Positions 51,015-58,788 of a stretch of 64,000 nt of DNA are shown piece by piece. Numbering within the stretch: the stretch's first letter is position 1; the number at the start of each line of letters is the position of its first letter. The notes below the pieces were generated by a model, which was not told where the DNA came from, searched no databases, and saw only the letters and a program-made list of their open reading frames with translations. Source of the stretch: Myceligenerans pegani (GTDB lineage Bacteria > Actinomycetota > Actinomycetes > Actinomycetales > Cellulomonadaceae). The position numbers were made by a program, and so were the translations under genes. Location: contig NZ_JADBGR010000088.1 of NCBI RefSeq assembly GCF_014892515.1, positions 62,001-126,000 of the forward strand, given 5' to 3'.

Positions 51015-51635
51015 ATGAACCGCACCATCATCTCCCGCCCCCGTCCCCGCGTCCTGGCAGCGGCGGCCGTCGCCGGGCTGGCGCTGCTCCCCGCGGCGTG
51101 CACCTCCGGGTCGCAGGCCGCCCCGGAGGACACGGCAGCGGCGGACACCGAGGCGGCGGCGCTGACCGTCGAGGACCCCTGGGCCAAGGCGGTGGACGAA
51201 GGCATGACCGCCGTCTTCGGCACGCTCACGAACGCCTCGGGCCACGACGTGCGGCTCGTGTCGGCCGAGTCGGAGGCCGCGGAGTCGACGGAGCTGCACG
51301 TGTTCGTCGACGACGGTGGGACGCCCGTCATGCAGGAGGCCGACGGCGGTCTCGTGATCCCCGCCGGGGAACCGTTCGACCTGGAGCCGGGCGGGCCGCA
51401 CCTGATGCTGCTCGGCGTCACCGACCCGCTGGAGCCGGGTGAGGAGGTCACCGTCGTCGTGGCCGCGGAAGACGGGTCGGAGCTGGAGATCAACGCGCCC
51501 GTGCGGTCCTTCGACGGGGCGAACGAGAGCTACGAGCCGGAGGGTGCCGAGCACGCGGAGTCCGAGCACGGGGAGTCGACGGACCACGCCGCACACTCCG
51601 ACGACGAGCACTCCGGGCACGAGGAGGACAAGTGA
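51015..51635 (+). CDS. PCu(A)C-family copper chaperone lipoprotein
   Basis: The ATG at 51015 gives 206 residues with a lipoprotein signal ending LLPAAC. The PCu(A)C core starts at VEDPWAKAVDEGMTAVFGTL. Copper ligands fit ELHVFVDDGGTPVMQEADGG and GPHLMLLGV (H/M...HxM). The tail (EHAESEHGESTDHAAHSDDE) is His/Asp/Glu-rich and probably adds a metal-binding end. It overlaps the DyP gene (GTGA), so the two are co-translated. Confidence 0.9.
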   Translation: MNRTIISRPRPRVLAAAAVAGLALLPAACTSGSQAAPEDTAAADTEAAALTVEDPWAKAVDEGMTAVFGTLTNASGHDVRLVSAESEAAESTELHVFVDDGGTPVMQEADGGLVIPAGEPFDLEPGGPHLMLLGVTDPLEPGEEVTVVVAAEDGSELEINAPVRSFDGANESYEPEGAEHAESEHGESTDHAAHSDDEHSGHEEDK

Positions 51636-52897
51636 CCGGCGGAGCGGCCCGCTCCGGCGGGACGGCGGAGGACGAGCCCGCGGGACCGCCCGCGCCGTCG
51701 CGCCGAGGATTCCTGCGGGGCGGCGCGACCTTCCTGGGCGGTGCTCTCGGCGGAGCGGCGGTCACGCTGGGCGGTACCGCCGCCCGGAGCGCGGCGGACA
51801 CCCCGCGGGACGCCGCCGGAACGGCGCCGGACCACGCGGGGCGGGCGACCGTCCCGTTCCGCGGGCCGCGTCAGCCCGGTGTCGGCACCACGCCGCAGGG
51901 ATTCGCGACACTCGTCGCGCTCGACCTGGTCCGGGGGACGGACCGCGAGGCCCTCATACGCCTCATGCGGATCTGGACGGATGACGCGGAACGACTCATG
52001 GCCGGGCGCCCGGGGCTGACGGACACCGAACCCGAGCTCGCGGCGGTCCCGGCGCGGCTCACCGTGACCGTGGGCTACGGGCCCGGGGTGTTCGCCGCCG
52101 CGGACCTGGCGGGTCGCACGCCGCCGTGGCTGCGTCCTCTCCCCTCGTTCGGCATGGACAGGCTCGAGGACGCCTGGTCCGGCGGTGATCTGCTGCTGCA
52201 GGTCTGCGCGGACGACCCGGTCGCGGTCTCCCACGCCGTGCGCGTGCTGGTGAAGCAGGCGCGGACGTTCGCCGTCGGGCGCTGGCTCCAGCGTGGCTTC
52301 CGGAACAGCCCGGGCACCACCGCGCCGGGCACCACCTGGCGCAACCCCATGGGCCAGGTGGACGGCACGGGGAACATCGACCCCGCGACCGAACCGCACC
52401 TGGTCTGGCACGCCGACGACACCGCCGGCTGGCTGGCCGGAGGGACGTCCGTCGTCGTGCGGCGCATCGCCATGGACCTGGACGGCTGGGACGAGGTGGA
52501 CCGGGCCGGGCGTGAGAACGTCATCGGCCGGAGGCTGGCCGACGGCGCTCCCCTGACCGGCAATCGCGAGCACGACGAGCCTGACCTGGAGGCCACGGGG
52601 CCGAACGGCTTCGGCGTCATCGACTTCGCCGCCCACATCCGCCGGTCGCGCACCGATGACCCGGCGGAGCGGTTCCTGCGCCGCCCGTACGGCTACGACG
52701 ACGGGCCGGGCGACACCGGCCTGCTGTTCGTCAGCTACCAGGCGGACGTCGACCGGCAGTTCGTCCCGGTCCAGCGCCGGCTGGACGAGCTGGACCTGCT
52801 CAACGAGTGGACGACGCCGGTCGGCTCGGCAATCTTCGCCGTGCCGCCGGGCGCCGGTCCGGGTGAGTACCTCGGCCAGGCGCTGCTGGAGGGCTGA
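51632..52897 (+). CDS. Tat-secreted DyP-type haem peroxidase
   Basis: GTG 51632 starts a 421-residue protein with a twin-arginine signal (APSRRGFLRGGATFLGGALG). The DyP signature GxxDG is GQVDGTGN. A distal Arg and the proximal His region lie in VRRIAMDLDGWDEVDRAGRE and FGVIDFAAHIRRSR. FRRPYGYDDGxxDTGLLFVS-like sequence follows. It oxidises substrates with hydrogen peroxide outside the cell. In streptomycetes a DyP (DtpA) works with a PCu(A)C protein in copper delivery, and the same pairing is seen here. Confidence 0.94.
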   Translation: MTGGAARSGGTAEDEPAGPPAPSRRGFLRGGATFLGGALGGAAVTLGGTAARSAADTPRDAAGTAPDHAGRATVPFRGPRQPGVGTTPQGFATLVALDLVRGTDREALIRLMRIWTDDAERLMAGRPGLTDTEPELAAVPARLTVTVGYGPGVFAAADLAGRTPPWLRPLPSFGMDRLEDAWSGGDLLLQVCADDPVAVSHAVRVLVKQARTFAVGRWLQRGFRNSPGTTAPGTTWRNPMGQVDGTGNIDPATEPHLVWHADDTAGWLAGGTSVVVRRIAMDLDGWDEVDRAGRENVIGRRLADGAPLTGNREHDEPDLEATGPNGFGVIDFAAHIRRSRTDDPAERFLRRPYGYDDGPGDTGLLFVSYQADVDRQFVPVQRRLDELDLLNEWTTPVGSAIFAVPPGAGPGEYLGQALLEG

Positions 52898-53116
52898 CGC
52901 CGACCGGCTCGTCACCAGGGACGGTCGCCGCCGTGCACGCCGCGGTGGCGACCGTTCCGCCTCCGACGCCGGCCAGGCCACGACGATCCTGACAGTCAGG
53001 CCGCGACGACCGGTCAGACCACGACTGAGGGTCAGGTCGCGGCCGCCGGAACGTGCCGGCTCCGGCGCGGGCTCGATCCGGGAGTCCCTCCGCGGCACCA
53101 CCGTCTCGCACCCGTC

Positions 53117-53148
53117 TCGACCGCGATCGATTCTCTGACTAAGGTCAG
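53117..53148 (+). promoter_or_regulatory. Promoter and dyad operator of the MarR–GNAT gene
   Basis: TCGACC (53117–53122) and TAAGGT (53140–53145) are 17 bp apart and the ATG is seven bases beyond, so a leaderless transcript is likely. CTGAC-TAAG-GTCAG (53135–53148) is a perfect dyad over the -10 box, suited to autorepression. A second pair of the same half-sites, CTGAC-A-GTCAG, lies at 52989–52999 in the otherwise gene-free 52898–53152 gap. Confidence 0.6.
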
Positions 53149-53152
53149 CTAT

Positions 53153-54034
53153 ATGTCGATCGACTCGCAGACCGCCGTCGTGCGCCGCTTCAACCGCAGC
53201 TACACCCAGCGCATCGGAGTCCTGGAGGACTCCTTCCTCGGCATGGGGGCACCGCTCGGCACGATGCGGCTCCTGTTCGAGATCGGCACCCATGCGGGGA
53301 CGGTCGCGGACCTGCGGGACCGCACCGGTCTCGACTCCGGCTACGTGAGCAGGCAGCTGAGGCGCCTCACCGAGGACGGCCTCGTCTCCCTCACGTCCGA
53401 CCCGGCCGACCGGCGACGACGTCTCGTCGAACTCACTCCTCTCGGCCGGGCGCGCTGGGACGAGCTCGAGGCCCGTTCCGCCGAGCGCGCCCGGGCTCTG
53501 CTGGATCCGCTGACCGAGCGACAGCGGGACCGGCTCGCGCGCGCCCTCGCCGAGGCCGACCTGCTCGTGCGCTCGGCCCTGGTGACCTTCGAGACGGTGG
53601 ATCCGCTGTCGGACGGCGCGAGGGCCGCCGTCGAGCAGTACGTGGCCGAACTGGCGACCTTCTTCCCGTTCGACCCGGGCGAGCCCTCGGAGGAGGACGC
53701 GGCCGAGTTCCGCCCGCCGTCGGGCAGGTTCGTGCTGGCGGTCGACGACGGCGCCCCGGTCGCGTGCGGCGGCCTGCGCGACCTCGGGGACGGCGTGGCC
53801 GAGATCAAGCGTATGTGGGTACACCCCGGCTGGCGCGGCGCCGGGCTGGCATCACGGCTGCTACGGCACCTGGAGAGGACCGCGGCCGACACCGGCCACA
53901 CGGCCGTCCGCCTCGACACGAACGAGAACCTGAAGTCCGCGATCGCCATGTACGACCACGCCGGCTACCACCGCATCGCCCGGTACAACGACAACCCGGA
54001 CGCGACCCACTTCTTCGAGAAGCCACTCACCTGA
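53153..54034 (+). CDS. MarR-type regulator fused to a GNAT acetyltransferase
   Basis: This 293-residue protein joins two domains. Residues about 1–145 are a MarR winged helix (TVADLRDRTGLDSGYVSRQL then RRLTEDGLVSLTSDPADRRR). Residues about 155–293 are a GNAT fold with EIKRMWVHPGWRGAGLASRL (acetyl-CoA loop) and VRLDTNENLKSAIAMYDHAG. Such fusions occur widely and may couple ligand acetylation with DNA binding. The target is unknown; a dyad overlapping its own promoter suggests autoregulation. Confidence 0.93.
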   Translation: MSIDSQTAVVRRFNRSYTQRIGVLEDSFLGMGAPLGTMRLLFEIGTHAGTVADLRDRTGLDSGYVSRQLRRLTEDGLVSLTSDPADRRRRLVELTPLGRARWDELEARSAERARALLDPLTERQRDRLARALAEADLLVRSALVTFETVDPLSDGARAAVEQYVAELATFFPFDPGEPSEEDAAEFRPPSGRFVLAVDDGAPVACGGLRDLGDGVAEIKRMWVHPGWRGAGLASRLLRHLERTAADTGHTAVRLDTNENLKSAIAMYDHAGYHRIARYNDNPDATHFFEKPLT

Positions 54035-54071
54035 CATCCCGGCCGGACGCTCCGCCCCGCACGGCGCATAC

Positions 54072-54157
54072 CTGCCCGCTGCACCACTGCGGGGGCTCCG
54101 GGGGCGTGCCCCCGGGGCGGGGCGTGGGGGCTCCGCCCCCACAAGAAACAACGAGAC
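54072..54157 (-). repeat. GC-rich post-terminator repeat, copy 1 (inverted orientation)
   Basis: The sequence after the tRNA-Val terminator reads GTCTCGTTGTTTCTTGTGGG then alternating G and C runs ending GCAGTGGTGCAGCGGGCA. Copy 2 at 57468–57554 is nearly identical in the opposite orientation, and a partial copy 3 is at 58168–58229. Confidence 0.8.
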
Positions 54158-54188
54158 GGCCCGGCCTACGTCGTAGACACGGGCCGTC
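54155..54188 (-). terminator. Terminator of the minus-strand tRNA-Val
   Basis: GACGGCCCG pairs with CGGGCCGTC and is followed on the minus strand by TCGTTGTTTCTT. It starts 11 bases after the tRNA 3' end. Confidence 0.75.
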
Positions 54189-54198
54189 CACCGTCGAG

Positions 54199-54272
54199 TG
54201 GGCGATACAGGACTCGAACCTGTGACCTCTTCGGTGTGAACGAAGCGCGCTAACCATCTGCGCCAATCGCCC
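54199..54272 (-). tRNA. tRNA-Val (anticodon CAC)
   Basis: This 74-nt cloverleaf has acceptor GGGCGAT/ATCGCCC with discriminator A. The anticodon stem CTTCG/CGAAG has loop TTCACAC, giving anticodon CAC for GUG codons. The T-arm contains GGTTCGAGTCC. CCA is not encoded. It is identical to the copy at 57349–57422. Confidence 0.95.
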
Positions 54273-54326
54273 TGGTCGTGCGGAGCGATCCTAGCATTCA
54301 CCGGACCGTCCGCGACGATCATCTGT

Positions 54327-55181
54327 TCAGGGGTCGATCCGCTCGCGCCGCATCTTCTCGAAGACGTCGCGCGCGGCCACGGACAGCTCTCCGGCCAGCA
54401 GGTCGACGCCGTCGAGCCAGGTCGTGGGCTGGACGTTCCGCACGGACCCGGTCAGGAGCAGGTGCGAACGCCCGGCGGTGACGTCGTCGAGCACGTCGAA
54501 AGCCAGTTCTCCCTCGCGCGCCTCGCGCACCGGCAGGCCGGCCTCGCCGCCCCACTCCAGCAGCAGCTCGCGCGTGATCCCCGCGAGGCAGCCCACCGAC
54601 AGCGGCGGGGTCACCAGTTCGCCGTCGCGCTCCACGAACACGTTGGACCCGGTTCCCTCGCACAGGTCGCCGCGCGTGTTCGCGAGCACGGCCTCGTCGC
54701 CGCCCTTGGCGACGGCGTCGGCCAGGGCCACGACGTTCTCGGCGTACGACGTCGTCTTCAGCCCTGCCACGGCCGATCGCTCGTTGCGGGTCCACGGAGA
54801 GCGCACGACGCGTCCCTCGGTCCGGATGGTCGCGGGGCCGGCGGCGACGACGACGGTCTGCGGCCCGCCGGTCCGGCCGGACGCGAGCGGACCGACGCCG
54901 TCGGTCACGGTGATCCGCAGGCGCCCGGCCCCGGGTCCTGCGGCGAGGACCGCGGCCACGCCGTCGCGCACCTGCTGCTCGTCGGGCTCGGCGAGACCGA
55001 GTCCCGCGGCGGACCGTGCGAGGCGCTTCAGGTGCCGCGTGAGGGCGAACGCCTGGCCGTCGAACACCGCACACGTCTCGAACACGCCGTCGCCCACCGT
55101 GATGCCGTGGTCGACGGCACTGATCACGCCCTCGTCGGGCGTCACGAGGCGCCCGCCCGTCCAGATCACCGTCTGCGTCAT
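54327..55181 (-). CDS. pabC: Aminodeoxychorismate lyase-type class IV aminotransferase
   Basis: This 284-residue PLP enzyme starts at ATG 55181 (MTQTVIWTGGRLVTPDEGVI). DHGITVGDGVFETCAVFDGQ, the PLP lysine in AGLKTTSYAENV, and EGTGSNVFVERDGEL are class IV hallmarks. Two genes upstream on the same strand lies a pabB-type gene, so production of 4-aminobenzoate for folate is the most likely role. A D-amino-acid or branched-chain transaminase role is less likely. Confidence 0.85.
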   Translation of the reverse strand: MTQTVIWTGGRLVTPDEGVISAVDHGITVGDGVFETCAVFDGQAFALTRHLKRLARSAAGLGLAEPDEQQVRDGVAAVLAAGPGAGRLRITVTDGVGPLASGRTGGPQTVVVAAGPATIRTEGRVVRSPWTRNERSAVAGLKTTSYAENVVALADAVAKGGDEAVLANTRGDLCEGTGSNVFVERDGELVTPPLSVGCLAGITRELLLEWGGEAGLPVREAREGELAFDVLDDVTAGRSHLLLTGSVRNVQPTTWLDGVDLLAGELSVAARDVFEKMRRERIDP

Positions 55182-55240
55182 GGGGTCAGTCTGCCTCACG
55201 CCGGGCGACGGCGTCCGGCCCGGCGTCGTGCCCGCCCCCG

Positions 55241-55627
55241 TCACTCCGGCCGGTACGACCCGAAGCTCCACAGGTTGCCCTCGGGGTCGCGGACCGCGCA
55301 CTCCCGGCCGCCGTAGTCGCGTTCGGCGGGTTCGGTCAGCGCGGTCCCGCCGGCGTCGACCGCCGCGCGAAAGGTGTCGTCGACGTCATCCGTCACGGCG
55401 TACGCGGAGCCCGTGCCGGGCTCGTCAGGCCATTCGGCGCGGGACTCGCGATGCGTCCCGAGCATGACACCCCCGCCGGCCGGCCAGTCCAACTCGGCAT
55501 GGTGGACCACGGCGGGATCGGCGTCGTCACGGTAGACAGCGCGCTCCGTGAAACCCACCGCCTTGAGCCAGGCGAGACCCTGCTCGGCATCGCGGTACTT
55601 CAGGGTGACCCACAGTCTGGTGCCCAT
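55241..55627 (-). CDS. VOC-superfamily (glyoxalase/bleomycin-resistance-like) protein
   Basis: The ATG at 55627 with GAGGAGGAG upstream gives 128 residues. The paired beta-alpha-beta-beta-beta modules (TLKYRDAEQGLAWLKAVGFT, ELDWPAGGGVMLG, YAVTDDVDDTFRAAVDAG, CAVRDPEGNLWSFGSY) match the VOC fold. The substrate is unknown. It sits between pabB and pabC on the same strand with short gaps. Confidence 0.88.
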   Translation of the reverse strand: MGTRLWVTLKYRDAEQGLAWLKAVGFTERAVYRDDADPAVVHHAELDWPAGGGVMLGTHRESRAEWPDEPGTGSAYAVTDDVDDTFRAAVDAGGTALTEPAERDYGGRECAVRDPEGNLWSFGSYRPE

Positions 55628-55656
55628 GGTTCTCCTCCTCTGCGGTGAGGCTTCCG

Positions 55657-56967
55657 TCACACCGTACGCGAGGACACCGACAGTCCACCCGACGCGAGCC
55701 CGACCAACCGCTCTGCCTTGAGTTCCGTCTCCTGCCACTCGGCTGCCGGGTCGCTGCCCCAGGTGATCCCGGCGCCGGTACCGAAGCGCAGGATCCCGGC
55801 CGGGGCGTCGCCGGGTCCCCGCTCCCACCAGAAGGTCCGGATGCCGACCGCGAGCGACGCCGTGCCCGCGTCGCCGTCGATCCAGCCGATCGCACCGCAG
55901 TACGGCCCGCGGGGGACGGTCTCGAGCTGCTCGATGATCCGCAGTGCCGAGGACTTCGGCGCGCCCGAGACGGACCCCGGCGGGAACGTGCCGTCGAACA
56001 GACGACGCCACAGATCCGGGGCGTGCATGACATCGTCGGCCAGGACGCCCCGCACGCGGGAGACGAGGTGCACCAGGCCCGGATGGTGCTCGACGGCGAG
56101 CAGGTCCGTGACCTCGACGGTCCCGGGGCGGCAGACATGCTGCAGATCGTTGCGGACCAGGTCGGTGATCATGATGTTCTCCGCCCGGTCCTTGTCCGTG
56201 AGACCGGCCGGGGTGCGGGCGGTGCCCTTGATAGGGCCGGACGTGATCACCGGCGCCGCCGCGGACGCGGTGCCTCCCGGGCCGCCGGGGCCACGCCCCC
56301 CGATGTCCTCGGCGTCGCCCGGTCCGAGTGACAGGTACAGCTCGGGCGACGCGCTGACGACCCAGACCGGGTCAACCGGCTCGCCGGCGGAACCGGGTGT
56401 GCCGGACGGGACATGGATCGCCGCCGCGTGCGGAGCGGGATTGCCGACCGCAAGACGGGCGGCGAGGCCGCGGGCATCGGGCTCCGCACCGTCCGGCGCC
56501 ACGGACAGGGGCGCGGACAGCACGCGGCAGAGGTTCGCCTGGTAGACGTCCCCCTCGCGCACGTGCTCGCGGATCCTGCGTACGGCCGCCTCGTAGCCGA
56601 CGCGGTCCATCGAACTGGTCCAGGTCGTGGGGTCCGGCCCTGTCCAGGCGTCCGGGGCCGGTTCCGGTCCCACGGCGCCGATCGTGTCCGACGACGCCGG
56701 GGAGGGCGCCGCGGCCGGGTCCGCCGCGGTCACCTCCCGGAACTGCCACGCACGGGCCCTGCCCTCGAAGTCCGCGACCACGAACCACGTGCCCTCGGCC
56801 AGGGCTTCGGGCTCGGCCCGGAGGTCGATGCCGCGGGCGACGCGCGTGGCGACGCGCCCGCCGAAGGCGGCCCAGCCGGTGTTCCCGGTCACGTCGCTGG
56901 TGGGCGCGACCGTAGTGGTGGTGCGGGTTCTCGCCGGTCGGCGCAGGGTCGGTGACACGTCGTCCAC
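55657..56967 (-). CDS. pabB: Aminodeoxychorismate/anthranilate synthase component I (PabB-type)
   Basis: This chorismate-binding enzyme has about 436 residues. The start is uncertain; GTG 56967 (VDDVSPTL) was taken, with GTG 56958 as an alternative. Catalytic-domain signatures are VRRIREHVREGDVYQANLCR, PELYLSLGPGD, GPIKGTARTPAGLTDKDRAE, NIMITDLVRNDLQHVCRPGT and SGAPKSSALRIIEQLE. The N-terminal domain is short. With the pabC-type gene two places downstream, 4-aminobenzoate synthesis is favoured over tryptophan synthesis. No glutaminase partner is in view. Confidence 0.9.
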   Translation of the reverse strand: MDDVSPTLRRPARTRTTTTVAPTSDVTGNTGWAAFGGRVATRVARGIDLRAEPEALAEGTWFVVADFEGRARAWQFREVTAADPAAAPSPASSDTIGAVGPEPAPDAWTGPDPTTWTSSMDRVGYEAAVRRIREHVREGDVYQANLCRVLSAPLSVAPDGAEPDARGLAARLAVGNPAPHAAAIHVPSGTPGSAGEPVDPVWVVSASPELYLSLGPGDAEDIGGRGPGGPGGTASAAAPVITSGPIKGTARTPAGLTDKDRAENIMITDLVRNDLQHVCRPGTVEVTDLLAVEHHPGLVHLVSRVRGVLADDVMHAPDLWRRLFDGTFPPGSVSGAPKSSALRIIEQLETVPRGPYCGAIGWIDGDAGTASLAVGIRTFWWERGPGDAPAGILRFGTGAGITWGSDPAAEWQETELKAERLVGLASGGLSVSSRTV

Positions 56968-56986
56968 GCTAACGCCGCTCAATCGA

Positions 56987-57015
56987 TTGGACGGCCACAC
57001 CGAAGTTCGATTAAT
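56987..57015 (+). promoter_or_regulatory. Promoter of tRNA array 1
   Basis: TTGGAC (56987–56992) and ATTAAT (57010–57015) are 17 bp apart; the tRNA-Gly starts 50 bases beyond. The second array has the same CGATTGGAC context at 57812–57820, which supports the -35 assignment. Confidence 0.5.
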
Positions 57016-57064
57016 GTTCAGACCACGCCGGAGCACACGGGGGAAACCCGCCAGGTCCGGCTGT

Positions 57065-57137
57065 GCGGACGTAGCTCAGTTGGTAGAGCATCACCTTGCC
57101 ATGGTGAGGGTCGCGAGTTCGAGTCTCGTCGTCCGCT
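57065..57137 (+). tRNA. tRNA-Gly (anticodon GCC), copy 1
   Basis: This 73-nt cloverleaf has acceptor GCGGACG/CGTCCGC. The anticodon arm is TCACC-TTGCCAT-GGTGA with anticodon GCC. T-arm GAGTTCGAGTCTC differs from copy 2 by one base (GAGTTCGAATCTC). Confidence 0.96.
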
Positions 57138-57179
57138 CGGAGGCCCGCTCCCGTGCTCGTCTCGCAGGAGCATCCTCAC

Positions 57180-57250
57180 GGTGGGTTGGCCGAGAGGCGA
57201 GGCAGCGGCCTGCAAAGCCGTATACACGGGTTCGAATCCCGTACCCACCT
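57180..57250 (+). tRNA. tRNA-Cys (anticodon GCA), copy 1
   Basis: This 71-nt tRNA has acceptor GGTGGGT/ACCCACC, discriminator T, and anticodon loop CTGCAAA with GCA. The extra loop differs from copy 2 by one base (TATACA here, TACACA there). Confidence 0.95.
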
Positions 57251-57261
57251 CGCACGAACTC

Positions 57262-57333
57262 GAGCGATTGGCGCAGCGGTAGCGCGCTTCCCTGACACGG
57301 AAGAGGTCACTGGTTCGATCCCAGTATCGCTCA
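57262..57333 (+). tRNA. tRNA-Val (anticodon GAC), copy 1
   Basis: This 72-nt tRNA has acceptor GAGCGAT/ATCGCTC. Anticodon arm CTTCC-CTGACAC-GGAAG gives GAC. Copy 2 has a compensated change in the acceptor (GCGCGAT/ATCGCGC), evidence that both copies are under selection. Confidence 0.95.
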
Positions 57334-57348
57334 CCACCACCCCACCAG

Positions 57349-57422
57349 GGGCGATTGGCGCAGATGGTTAGCGCGCTTCGTTCACACCGAAGAGGTCACA
57401 GGTTCGAGTCCTGTATCGCCCA
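57349..57422 (+). tRNA. tRNA-Val (anticodon CAC), plus-strand copy
   Basis: This 74-nt tRNA is identical to the minus-strand copy at 54199–54272, including discriminator A. It lies 15 bp after tRNA-Val(GAC), completing array 1. Confidence 0.95.
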
Positions 57423-57435
57423 CTCGACGGACAGG

Positions 57436-57480
57436 CGGAGTGCGCCCAACAAGGTTGGGCACACTCCGTCTCGTTGTTTC
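57436..57480 (+). terminator. Intrinsic terminator of tRNA array 1
   Basis: CGGAGTG pairs with CACTCCG, and inside it GCCCAAC pairs with GTTGGGC over AAG. TCGTTGTTTC follows. The 459-bp stretch 57423–57881 holds this terminator, repeat copy 2 and the array-2 promoter, and no gene. Confidence 0.88.
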
Positions 57481-57554
57481 TTGTGGGGGCGGAGCCCCCC
57501 ACACCCCGCCCCGGGGGGCACGCCCCCGGAACCCCCGCAGTGGTGCAGCGGGCA
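57468..57554 (+). repeat. GC-rich post-terminator repeat, copy 2
   Basis: It is nearly identical to copy 1 (54072–54157) but inverted relative to it. Together with the identical tRNA-Val(CAC) genes, the two copies form inverted repeats that flank about 3 kb carrying pabC, the VOC gene, pabB and three tRNAs. Confidence 0.82.
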
Positions 57555-57813
57555 CGGATCTGCCCTGGGGCCGGGGCTGCCCGCGTGGGCGGGCCTGGCA
57601 GTCGTCTGCGCCTACCTCGCGGTGGCCTGGTGGGCAGCAGGCCGCCGGCTGCCGGTCGGTGCCACCGACCGGCACCGACCGCCTACGGCGTCGATATCCG
57701 ACCGACGGCGTCCCGTTCGACCTCGCACGACGCACCACCACGGAGCGTGCGGCCGCGGAATCCCGGCCGCACGACCCGTGTGACGCACGCCCGTCCGCGA
57801 ACCGCCCGTTCGA

Positions 57814-57844
57814 TTGGACCTTTGGCCGGTGCGTCCCGTAATCT
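57814..57844 (+). promoter_or_regulatory. Promoter of tRNA array 2
   Basis: TTGGAC (57814–57819) and TAATCT (57839–57844) are 19 bp apart, upstream of the second tRNA-Gly. The -35 context matches that of array 1. Confidence 0.45.
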
Positions 57845-57881
57845 TCTGGAGCGCCGGTTCGCGTGAGCGAGCCGGAATCGT

Positions 57882-57954
57882 GCGGACGTAGCTCAGTTGG
57901 TAGAGCATCACCTTGCCATGGTGAGGGTCGCGAGTTCGAATCTCGTCGTCCGCT
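57882..57954 (+). tRNA. tRNA-Gly (anticodon GCC), copy 2
   Basis: This 73-nt tRNA equals copy 1 except for one T-loop base. It leads array 2. Confidence 0.96.
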
Positions 57955-57977
57955 CGGACGTGGGTGAGAACCCTCGC

Positions 57978-58048
57978 GGTGGGTTGGCCGAGAGGCGAGG
58001 CAGCGGCCTGCAAAGCCGTACACACGGGTTCGAATCCCGTACCCACCT
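57978..58048 (+). tRNA. tRNA-Cys (anticodon GCA), copy 2
   Basis: This 71-nt tRNA has the same acceptor and anticodon arms as copy 1, with one base difference in the variable region. Confidence 0.95.
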
Positions 58049-58049
58049 C

Positions 58050-58121
58050 GCGCGATTGGCGCAGCGGTAGCGCGCTTCCCTGACACGGAAGAGGTCACTG
58101 GTTCGATCCCAGTATCGCGCA
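58050..58121 (+). tRNA. tRNA-Val (anticodon GAC), copy 2
   Basis: This 72-nt tRNA has acceptor GCGCGAT/ATCGCGC. It begins one base after the tRNA-Cys discriminator, so tight 3' processing is needed. Confidence 0.95.
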
Positions 58122-58134
58122 CGAGACGGATGGG

Positions 58135-58182
58135 CGGAGTGTGTTCGGCGGGGCCGAACCCACTCCGTCTCGTCATTTTTTG
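58135..58182 (+). terminator. Intrinsic terminator of tRNA array 2
   Basis: CGGAGTG pairs with CACTCCG, and inside it TTCGGC pairs with GCCGAA. TCTCGTCATTTTTT with a true T-run follows. Repeat copy 3 comes directly after. Confidence 0.9.
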
Positions 58183-58229
58183 TGGGGGCGAAGCCCCCAC
58201 ACCCCACCCCGGGGGGCACGCCCCCGGAC
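58168..58229 (+). repeat. GC-rich post-terminator repeat, copy 3 (partial)
   Basis: GTCTCGTCATTTTTTGTGGG is followed by GCGAAGCCCCCAC, CCCCACCCCGGGGGGCACG and CCCCCGG as in copies 1 and 2. It then diverges (CCCCCTTTGGGGCTTCGCCC). The remaining gap to 58380 shows no gene. Confidence 0.75.
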
Positions 58230-58380
58230 CCCCTTTGGGGCTTCGCCCCTTGCCCCCCGTGGCTGAGTCTCCGGAGTTCGTGTCCTCTCGGGGCTCCTGT
58301 CCTGGTAGCGGTGGCGGAGGGGCCTGGGTGTCCCGGGCCGGGCCTGTCGCCCTTGGCGGGCGGGGCGTACCGTCGGGGAC

Positions 58381-58704
58381 ATGTGCCGCAACATCACGAC
58401 CCTGCGAGGGCTCGAGCCTCCTGCTACCGATGAGGAGATCAGCGCCGCGGCGCTGCAGTTCGTTCGCAAGGTGACCGGAGTGACCAAGGTCAGCGACGCG
58501 ACCCGGGAGCCCGTCGAGCGGGCCACGGACGAGATCGCCGCGATCGTCGAGCGGTTGCTCGACGATCTGCCCGCGCGGCGGCAGCCGCCCAAGTCCGTCC
58601 CTCCCCTGCGCCGCGCCGAGGTGCAGGCCCGCATCGCCGAACGGCAGCGGGCCCGCGAGGAGCACGAACGCATGCACGAGCTCGGCATCGCCCATGAGCA
58701 CTGA
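58381..58704 (+). CDS. DUF2277 family protein
   Basis: This 107-residue protein starts MCRNITTLRGLEPPATDEEI, the family signature, and continues AAALQFVRKVTGVTKVS. A charged helical C-terminus follows (RRAEVQARIAERQRAREEHE). The family is found across actinobacteria and has no known function. It has no operon partner; the ALDH gene converges with it. Confidence 0.88.
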   Translation: MCRNITTLRGLEPPATDEEISAAALQFVRKVTGVTKVSDATREPVERATDEIAAIVERLLDDLPARRQPPKSVPPLRRAEVQARIAERQRAREEHERMHELGIAHEH

Positions 58705-58788
58705 GTCCATGAGTCACTGAGTCACCCGGTCTCCGGCCGTCGCCGGACACCGCCTGCCACGACCGCCGTCGTCCGCGCGAGCGGGCGC

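Noticed and set aside
57382-58710. Minus-strand open frame across both tRNA arrays
   Set aside because: It translates tRNA genes, terminators and repeats, and its apparent repeats are the tRNA duplications.
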